This document shows positions 46,176 through 57,069 of a stretch of DNA of 64,000 nt, piece after piece. Within the stretch, counting starts at the first letter, position 1. Every line of letters starts with the position of its first letter. The notes beneath the pieces are model-generated. The model saw only the letters and a program-made list of their open reading frames with translations. It did no database searches and had not been told where the DNA came from. The position numbers were made by a program, and so were the translations under genes. Origin of the DNA: Blastomussa wellsi (taxonomy: Eukaryota; Cnidaria; Anthozoa; Scleractinia; Plerogyridae). The stretch is from NCBI GenBank assembly GCA_947652115.1, contig OX393574.1, forward strand, positions 12,009,400 to 12,073,399. Direction: 5' to 3'.

Positions 46176-49100
46176 ATGGTAACCGTTTGTACCGGAAATA
46201 ACGCAGTGTACCTTTTATATTATGTCTCATTTTTTATAGTTTTTTAGGCGGAGAGTTGTGAAAATGGCGAAGCCGAACACGGTTTGTCATGGCCAGTGAA
46301 AGTGCTCGATGCAAGCAAAGATGGCGAGGTGGTGAAATTCACCATTCAAACAAACATTGTAAGTAGATCTCGCATTTATCTAATTATCTCAAAAACGCAC
46401 TAATATCTTTAAGCAATGCTTCAGTGTCACCTTAAATTAAAACGTTTCCTTGTTTGTATTTATTGCGATATATGTGTAGATTTTATCGTACTTTAGTGTT
46501 TTGCTGAAGCTCTGCATCGCAAAGGTCAGAAAGGTTCAGGGGCAGTTTCGTCGGAGAGGAGGAAATCTCTCTTTTTTAAATTCCGTCCAGGCATTCTTCG
46601 CGAAGGAGTGTAAATGGGTACTGGCGGATATTTGGTGAAACCTAGCTCAATGTTGGGGAATGCATTCTGAACTATTTTGGCATCCAGGGGATTTGCAATA
46701 CCAGGTCACTTCTCTGACCTCATGTGGAAAGTACTGTGAGCCTAAAAATCTCGTAAGGTAAAGGGTTGCGTCTCCATATGAGTATTTCTACTCTTCCTGG
46801 ATGGGATGCTAGTCCATCACAAGGTTAATCCCCAGCATTAAATTCACTGGTACCCATTTCTACACCTGTGTGGAGATAGGCACTAGGAGAGTAAAGTGTC
46901 TTGCCCAAGAACACAATGCTGTGACTCAAACTTGAACCGTCCGATCTAGAGTCCAGCGAGCTAACCATTCACCCACATGCACTGCGCTTCCCATAAAAGG
47001 TCCAAAAATTCTTAAACCCGTCAAAAATTAATACCTTTTTAAAACCAACCACCCTCCCCCCCCCCCCAAAAAAAAAGATGACACACTATTTAAGGGTAAC
47101 CCAATTACTACAATGATATTTAATAATAATATGTGAGCAGGTCCTTTTCTTCTATGGCATGGACAGTTTAATGGGTAGTCCAGTTTTACAGCACAATACG
47201 CCTTAGTGTGGCCACCCAACAAACTTTTTTGACATGTTAGCCAATCAGAGAGCACGAATTTGTTTGAGTTGTCCTGCCTCCTTGTTAAAAGCGTAACAGG
47301 TTCTGTGACCACAGCTTTGAACATTGCAAGGAGGCGGGACAGCTCAAACAAATTTGGGCTCTCTGATTGGCTAATTATAACTTGTCGAAAAAACTTTATA
47401 TATTACACCTTATCCTGTGGCCCAGTGAGAGGTGCAGTGGTCTAATGGTTAGTACGCTGGACTCCGGATTGGAAGGTCCGGGTTCGAGCTGGGTCACTGC
47501 GCTGTGTTCTTAAGCAAGACACTTTACTTTCACAGTGCCTCTCTCCACCCAGGTGGATAAATTAATGGGTACCGGCGATTTTACTGCTGGGGGTAACCCT
47601 GCGATGGACTAGCATCCCATCCAGGGGGGAGTAGAAATACTCTCAGTCGCTTCATTCTAAGGAAACTGGGATAAGCTCCGGGCCACTAGGCTTGACGCAG
47701 ACCTTTGCCTGTGGCCCATACCTACATGTATATATCAAGACCTGTAGAGGAAAATACCCCTCGTGGCCCTGTTATGCTAAATAGTCCCTTCAAGCAATGG
47801 AAATGGGAGATACTTGTATCTTCAGTTGAAAACATTCATTTTTTATTTGTGATGTCAGAGTGATGGGGGTGTAGAAGAGGAAAAAGGAGTGATAGTTCTT
47901 CGTCAGTATGAGGATTTAGAGTGGTTGTATCACTGTTTAATAGCACACAACAATGTGGATGGAGTTGTTGTAAGTTGTTTATAATAAATTTTAATTTTAA
48001 TGTAGTTAAATGCAATTTAACAGAGTTAACAACATAGAGCATTCAACATTTCCTAGTAGGCAGCCGCAACAACATAAGTGCATGCATTGGATTCCATGTG
48101 TTCTTGTTTACATTGAGCGGGCAAAGTCAGCATTGTTATAAAAAAACTTATTACATGGCAGCTCATCTTCCAGGCAGTTCTTCCCGCCTTCCCCATTTCC
48201 TCCCTCCCAGGGGGTGGCGGGGGGGGGGGGAGGTACTCACATTATACATGATGGGAGGGGTCCGACATATTTTTTGGGGGGGTTGAAAATTTACACGCTT
48301 GGTATTTTTTTGGGTCAAGAGATCTGTCACATACCTTTTAGGGCTTGAAAAATACATGTATTTTTTTGGGTCGTATCTCCAAGTGAAATTTTTGTTGTGT
48401 TCGGTGGATCAGAAAAATATTTGGCATTTGAATTTTCAGCAACATGCAAAATCATGCATTAGAAGAGTCTGTTTGATTGAATAAATCCACATTGAGGTAT
48501 TTTGGGGTCCAAAATTTCAGGCTTGTGTATTTTTTGGGTTTGCAATATCAAGCTCCATCGGAATCCTCCCCCCATCATGTATAATGCGAGTACCCCCCTG
48601 AACCCTCCCTCTTTCCACTGTTTATCAGTGTGGCAGATGCCTGACTCATTCCTGTATGGAGACTCATGGCTGGTTTGTCAGGATTTGCCAGCCATAGGAG
48701 CAGTTATACCATGGGAGCTATGAAAGCTCCTTGGTGTCTCAGGCACCCAACCTACATTTAGCGATGCAGTTGCTAACCTTTGCTTTGTTTTGATTTCTTT
48801 ACTTTCCAGATTGTTATATGTGGGATGGGTAAGGCCAAATTGTTAGTTTGCAAAAAATCTCTGGACGAACTGTTCTGATTTTTTGTCTTGAACCTGCCAA
48901 CTCGTGGATTTTTGTATTTATTTCATAGGTGCTAACATTTAAATTCTTCACTTTATTGAAAGTCAAAATCAGTTGTATAACATGGATGATAAATCTTGTA
49001 TCTGATATTACTGTGTACATAATTATGCATTTAAATTTATTTCTGCATAGTGTATTTATTGTAGAACTCTGTATAATTTGAAAAATAATTCAAATCCCTA

Positions 49101-52100
49101 TATTTCAGATGCCACCATTACCCCCAAAGCCAGTCACGGCAGTGAGTGCTGCTGAGGCTAAGTCTAAAAAGCAGTTAGGTGAGTTATAAAGGAAAATATA
49201 TTGTCAGTGACATCCTTTTTTTGTAGCGTGAAGCAGCTAGGCCGAGTATAAAATAATTTAATGAATAAGTAAATCACTGTATTTACCGGTAACTGTTGAT
49301 GCATTTTGCACTGCTGTTCTAATTGGGGAAACAAATATTGCATACATGGAACAGTTATTCAAAAATTCCTTTCTCTTGTTGCTAGGAAAAGAGGCTAAAA
49401 ATATGATAGCAGATGAATTTTTGAGAGATTGCCGCAACATAGAGAAGTAAGTACTGGTAAAAATTATTATGGCAGTGAGGTGGAAGGAATAATTTAGATT
49501 GCAAATGGTTATGTGAGCTTTGAAACCAAATACTAGAATTATAGTATAGGTATATATTAAATAATCATGTGTACAGTAGTTAATTCAATCACTGTTCTCA
49601 TAGTAGAATTCTAGATATATATAAAAGGTACATCTTGAATTCTTTGGTAATCGAACATTCATAACAAGAAATTGATATTTAATTTATTATTAATTAACCC
49701 ATTGGCTCATTGGCATTTGTGACATTTTATGGTCAATTATGAGTTAAATCTGCTCCCAATTACTCAAAACAGCATTAATGCAACATGAAAACATGTCTAT
49801 CTCTCCACAAGCATCAAGTTTTTGGCATTTTTGCTTGGGTATGCGCAAAAGGCAAAGTTTTATACAATGGTTAATTTTTTTCGCTTTTTCTTGTTGTTGG
49901 CCTTCTTCTGGGCTTACCTTTATTCCAAAAATTCCTTTGAATGCCTCATCCAAACAGGAAATTCTTGGCACAGAGTAGCCAAGGGTAGTTGAGTCAATTT
50001 TTCCTCCGAGTTTTTCACTCAGTTTTCTAAGCATTTCCATGTGTAGTTCATGCTCAGTTGCCTATGCCACTCTGATCTGGGTATCATTAGAAAGAACTTT
50101 TCCTCCTGCAGAGGCCAAGTATAAGTGGTGTCAATCAAAGATGATGGCATCAGAAGTGTAACAAAGGGCAATGTTCGTCCTGACTGGTTTTTGCCAGCAC
50201 AGGCGCAAATGGGTTAAAGCACCATTGATTTCATACGCAAGTCTGATCTATTCAAATCACTGCTGCATGTTTTCTCATAGGTTGTTTTATATCACATATG
50301 TAAATATATTCCAGGTTCCTTCAACTTGTCATCGCTCACCCTGCCTTCTCAAAGGATGAAGATTTGCAAAAATTCCTCAAAGAAGAAAATGTAAGCCATT
50401 AAATATAGAATTTAATTCATGGGTGTGCAGAGAATGGAGTATCCAACTTGATATCTCGTTAGCCAGCACAGCGAACGAGTGAAATATTGAGCTGAACACG
50501 AAAAGATAAATTTTGTATTAATTGTATTATTTTCCTTATTTTGTAAACATACTGTTTAGTGAAGTTTTTCATGACTTTCCAAAGATTTCCAACCAAGATT
50601 TCCGAAGTTTGCCAAAGATTTCTGATGAAGATCTGTTTCAACTGTGCACTGGGTCGGTTGACAAATTTAAGTGCAGTTAAAGGCTCAAACAACAATGCAT
50701 GATATCAAAACTGCTATCATTTATCACATCACAGTAAAAAATAATAATATTTTACATGCATTCACTTACAGTTTTTCTCAGGGCTGGAATTCTCTGAAAA
50801 CCACTGCTCTTTACATATGATGAAATATATAATAATAAACTGTAAATTATGTTTTTAAAAAAACTTGCTGAATAGTCACAGAAACGCTGGTCAGTGGCTG
50901 TGTTCAATAACAGTTTAGACTGAAAATGGGGAAGCCTACAATACAAAACTACTTTGCAAAATACTAGATTTGCTTTGGTTTCTTCAAACTAGTTTTTTTC
51001 ATGGATTCTCAAATGCCTGCTGGCTTTAGGATAGGGCTTTGGATTCTCTGTTTTGTGAATGAGTTTTAATTTAAAGCTATTTCCTTTAGCCCCCAGTAAG
51101 AACCAAAGTGAAAAAAGGTATAATAGAGAGTATATCACGAGCAGTGGGTGACTTTAGGCATCATAACCACAAGGTAAATATGATCTGCTTATTGACTCAG
51201 TGTGAGGGCCAATTAAAAACCATGCTGCACTTGGTCCATGCAAAATAAATTTGAGCAAAACCTTTTTTCTTGTCCAACTCAAAACTAATAATCAGTCAAT
51301 AGTCATTTTGCATACCATGTTTATTGAGCTTGATGTGTGGATGGGTTAGGGGAGATAGTCAGAATATTGGTAAGTCTTGCCAAAAAGGGAATTGCGTAGT
51401 AGGGAGGGGGGGTGTGTCCCTGGACCATACATGTACATTTCATTGGTCTGCAGTTCAGGTAACTGTAAAATATTAATTTGGATGTCAGGATTTGTAAGTA
51501 CTTTAGCCTAGTTGTGATGGAAATTGTAAATAAATGTATTTCACAAATTAAAGCCCTATATAATATAAATTATTAAAAACTAGCTATGGTATATTGCATT
51601 TCCTGAGTTTCGATTGGTTTAGAGGCAATGGTATGTGAGCTCATATACCATTGTTTCAATCTGTTGCTATTCTGACAGGATCTTGATGAGGAATTCCAGA
51701 AGAAGAGAGATTTTGTAGAGCTGTATACGCCACTTACTAAGGAAACCTACATGGTATGGGTGCAAGCAAGCTGATTCAGATAAAATTAATGACTTTTGTT
51801 ATTCATGACTACCGTAAAAGACTCAAGTGATGTGTTTTTTTCTTCCAAGGGATTGTATCCTGCCTTATGCCACAAAATATACATTCAGACAAATAAATTG
51901 GCTCAATAAATTCTAAAGTGCAAATTAGAACACGTATTTGTGGGAAGACATACAGGATTGCAAGGATGAAAGTAGATTGCAGTTTATTAAATTTGCTTTA
52001 GATTTGTGTTGTCCCCACATCTTGATTTCAAACATTTTTCTTATCAACAGAACTTCACAAAAATGGTGCACAGCCAGCAGCGTAAGTGATATTTCCCTCA

Positions 52101-53779
52101 AATGTGGGTTGCATCTTAAATTAAAACAACTACTAGGTATCCATCTCTGTTCAAAGTAATGATTGCTCTGGTCACATCAAGGCTAACTAAATTTGACGCA
52201 GAGCTAATTTTAGTTAGCTTTTAACAGTAATGTAACCTTTTCTCTGCTTGCTCTAAATATAATTTCAATTGGAAATTTACACCTCAGTGATCAAAACAAT
52301 ACGACCTAACTATAGTTATACCCAAGATGCATGGGTTAAACTCATCTCCAATACATATCTTGAGAGCAGATTGCTAAGGGTTGGTAGAAAGCATAGGAAA
52401 GGAGATACGGGTGGCTACCACCATACACCATCATTCTGAGCCACAGGAATACTTATGATACGATACTTACCTAACCCAAACATCAGGAATGGAGGGCATG
52501 AACTAAAACCTGATGAAACGAAACGACTGAAATGAATTGACTGAAACAACCAAAATGACACACTGAATCAAGTGAAATGACCAAAACCACTCGAACAATA
52601 CAGCCAAAACCACGAAAATGAGTATTAAATAGCCCTCTTTGCAGCCTAAAAAAGAGACATTTAGCTCCTCTTATTCTCAACAGTATTTGAAAAGGTTGGA
52701 GATGAATTAATCGATAACTTCCTTGAATCCATAGCCTCCTTCACAACCGTGTTCAGAATGTGTTGAATGACATACCCAAAAAATGCTGGAAAGGGGACTA
52801 TTATTTTAATACTTGTTTTGGTTGTTTCGGCTGTATCATTTTAGGGGTTTCGGTGGTTTTGCTTGTTTCGTTCGTTTCAGTTTTGGTTGTTTCCGTGGTT
52901 TTAGTCATTTCGTGTCTTTGTTTCAGGTGTTAGTACATGCTGGAAGGGATGGCGGAGTGAGAAAAGGCTCCGAAACATGCTGCATTGCTGTCAGAAAGCA
53001 GGATAGCAAATGACCTGTTGTGGACAACTGTTATTCTAGTTCCTGTAGCAATAAGCTATTCTGAGTATTTCTCCCTCCCTCCCTCCCTCCCCCCATCTGG
53101 GATATGGGATGTTAGTCTGTCACAGGGTTACACCAATTCCCCCCCCCCCCCCCCCCAGCATTAAATTCACTGGTACCCATTTATACTCCTGGTTGGAGAG
53201 AGGCACTGTGAGAGTAAAGTGTCCTGCCCAAGAACAAGACATATGGCGTGAACCTGGATTATTCGATCTATAGTCCAGTGTACTAGCTGTTAGACCTGTG
53301 TTGCTCCCATAGCAACAAAAATATCATGAGCTGCTATCAGGGTAACCTCCCATGCAGTCGTTTTTAGAGGATCATGTTTCATCACCTAAAAATGGCTGCA
53401 GGGGAGGCTACTATTAGTGAAACTTGTCATTTGTAATCCGTCTCAATCTTTTCCATCCTTAGCCATCCTTGTTCCATTTTGGTTCAGTTTCACGACTTTG
53501 TTGTTTTTCTTCCTTGGTAAACTGTTACTTTTTAGGTTTGCTGCATATCAAGGGTAATTTGGTCCATTGCAAAATAGTGACTCAAAATATTGTGTTTTTC
53601 ATGGTGCGTGTGTTGCAGGTGTTGCCTTAGCAGTGCAGGATTTCAGTTCGTCACTCATGACAGCTTGTGCAAGTGATGACAAAAGCACAAAGGAATTGAA
53701 AGGGTTTGTCCATTAGTTAGTTAATCAGTGATCAACGTTGAACTTCTCCTTACAAAATCAACAAATAATCAGACAATAG

Positions 53780-53824
<45 letters not shown>

Positions 53825-55798
53825 GTATAACAATATAATTTGGTTTTATCAACTGGGTTGATAATGTCAATTGGCCACCATAAAGAGATTCAAGAGCTGA
53901 CGTTTCGAGCGTTAGCCCTTCGTCGGAGCGAATCGATGAAGGGCTAACACTCGAAACGTCAGCTCTTGAATCTCTTTACGGTGGCCAATTGACATTATCA
54001 ACCCAGTTGATAAAACCAAATAATCAGACAGTCGGGTGGAGAGAATAAAGAAAGTAATTGAAGAGTCATTTGAAAGAGAGAACTGAATTTATGGGCCTAG
54101 AACTTATTTTTTGTGAACCATGGCTTATGTTAACCTTTGGAAAGGAGGTAATCTAGCTTACACCATGTCTTAAGGTAGTTGATTCAATAGTGTTTGAGAA
54201 CTTTCTCACCCTCTGAGCACTCGATGAAGAGGCCAACAGACTATCCATTAGGCAACAACACCTTCTACCCCTCAAAGTAAAGTTTTCCTTTAATTAATTT
54301 TCTATTTTTTTTTATTTTACAGGAGTTTTGTAACTTTTTCTAGTGCACTAAATGGCGTCAAGGTAAAATGCCGTGACGTTTACAATATATTACGATTTGA
54401 TGTGATTTGTTTTTCTTTAATTTACTGCTCGCGCTGTTTTGATTTCAAACGTTGCTGTGTTTTGTTTCAGGAATCGCTTGATGTAATGTCCACGAATGAT
54501 GACAATACCTTAGGATTCACATTAGAACTTTACGCCAGATTCATGGAAGCAGCAAGGGTGGGTGAAATTTCCGTCAACTTTCCACAAATAACCTTGAATT
54601 TTTTTGTTTGGGTGGTTGCAGTGTATGGGTAGGTTGGGGGATAATATCGGATGGAAGTTTTGTATCGAAGAGTAATATTCGGAAGAGATTTTGCGGTTGA
54701 TTCATTTTCGTTTGCAGTATTATAGTACAATCAACAAAATTACTGGATTCTGATTGGACAAGAGTAGTACCATTATTACTTTTTTCGAAGTTCACGCGCG
54801 AAGATCTCCGAAATTAAAGTTTTCCGAAGACATCCCAAGTTTCCCGAAGATTTCAGAAGTTAACCCGAAGTCATCCGATTTTTTTCGATGTTGACCCGAT
54901 GTCTTCCGAATATTTCCGAAGTATACCTGAGCCCTCCGAAGATTTCCAGAGACTATAAAGGGATTTCCAAAGTTGACCCAAAGAATTCCTAAACTGATCG
55001 AGAAGTTATGAAGCTTACTGTTCCAAATGGTCATTTACGTTATTATGTGATTTCCCATACTAATACAACATTGTAAACTGAAATATGACGATATGAACAT
55101 GAAAGCCAACATGAACTCTGAACACACTGTGAAACAAAGTTTGTTGTAGGCAGCTCAAATTAGAAAAAATTGTATCACTCGCGTTCGATCTCCATATAAC
55201 TTAGAGGGTCTTGCGTGTAGGAGGTTTTCATCGAAGAATTGTAGTTCTAAGGTTTAGGGGATGAAAGTGTCTTTTTTTCTGAATACACGTTGGAACGCTT
55301 TGGATTTTTGTGCTAATTGTCCGGTGAAGTTGTTTATTTACATAAATGATCGTATTTTCCAGATGCAAAAATACACTTTTGACAATTCCTTCACAACGTC
55401 ATTCAAAGCCATTTACTTTGGCACCTGTTCTTACTGTTAATATTCTTAAGAAACTGCGTAGGGTCTTGTTCAGGTGATACAAGAGTTTTTGGTGTTCTTC
55501 AACGCTATTGAGTTGGGTTTATGTTCACCGACGTTTCGGCAGTGCTGCCTTCTTCAGGGTGGCTTGTTGGAAGTAGAGTTCGTTATTTGCCATCGTATGT
55601 AAATAATACAAAACTGTGAGTGCGTGCCAAGATGTATGCGCGCGCGATCGTAAATGAGAAATCGCGGTTAATCCCGAGAGGATCGAGTGTTCTAAACTTG
55701 AAAATGAGTCTCATCTCCTCGCGCTGTCTGAGATCCCTCTGTTTCAATCCCGCTTTCACTACTATAATACGCATGTCTTCTAGTGAATAGAGGGGTCA

Positions 55799-55835
<37 letters not shown>

Positions 55836-57026
55836 GTATAACAATATAATTTGGTTTTGTCAACTGGGTTGATAATGTAAATTGGCCACCGTAAAGAGAT
55901 TCGAGAGCTGATGTTTCGAGCGTTAGCCCTTCGTCGGAGCGAATCAGTGAATGACTGGGGCCATTGAAATTTGCTGCGCATTAATAGCGTCGAGGAAAAC
56001 AAAAAACCTATGTCGCCTGTTCTCACTGCCTTTGTACAGGAAATGCTTTTCCGTCGAACGTGTAAGCTGGTGGAGTTTGAGAACGCTACAAAAGCATTGG
56101 AAAAAGCCAAGCCCAAGAACCAGGAGGCGGTAAGCTTTAAATAAATATGTATCTTCGTTAGAACTCGATTGCAAGCATGTTGCATAATATATAAAATTGA
56201 TCAGTTGTTGACCCCTCTTTCATTGCAATGCAACTTATTGCACGTGGAAAATCCCCGGGGGGGGGGGTGTACTCCCATATATGGGCTATATAGGTATGTG
56301 CCGCCCGATAGGGTATGGTTTTCGAGGTTCTCGATCCTTAAATAGGGTATCATTTTTGCTCCTTTTGGCAATGCGTTCCTGGCCTAGTCCTTAGATAGGG
56401 TATCTAAATTGTATTATCTAATACTAGAGTTTGCAAACGCCCGCCTAAACGAATGTTTTTTCAATTTTTGTGTTAACTTGACAGTACTGTAACCATTTTG
56501 CAACAGAGGTTTAAACTAGGCTTATTCTTGTATTCTATGCTTGATGCTTTACATCCAATGTTACAGAAAAGAAAAAAATAAACTCTTCCTTTTATGCTAT
56601 TAATAATTTTGTTTTTCCTTAAATAGGGTATCATTTTTCGGGTTCGGTCCTTAAATAGGGTATCAGTTTTCGCTTCCCCCACCCTTAAATAGGGTAAGGG
56701 TTCAGGACCCTGGGCGGCACACCCCTATCCAAAATTTCCGGGAGTACCCCCCCCCCCCGGGGGAAAACCCTGGCCTACGCTGCAACAGTAGACTCCTGAA
56801 CAGAGGAGGAGATAACATTAGTAAGAAAATGGCTTGTAAAAGAAATCGTAAAAAGTTCGAGTTATATCGTGAGGCTTGGGTTATTGGGTGTAAAAGTTAG
56901 AAGAAAATGACTTGGTGGGGAACGGAGAAGGTTCAAGTTTTCGAGGGTAAAATTAGCCTCCAACGCAGACGTCCTTTGGGCTTCGTCACGCGTTCCTTCC
57001 CCACGGACGTGTCTGCTTAATAGACA

Positions 57027-57069
<43 letters not shown>

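Noticed and set aside
48810..48828. A 19-nt segment with clean AG...GT borders before the MPPLPP exon of the nexin gene
   Set aside because: Including it shifts the frame. Joining 47969 directly to 49109 keeps phase and restores the expected PPxPP motif.
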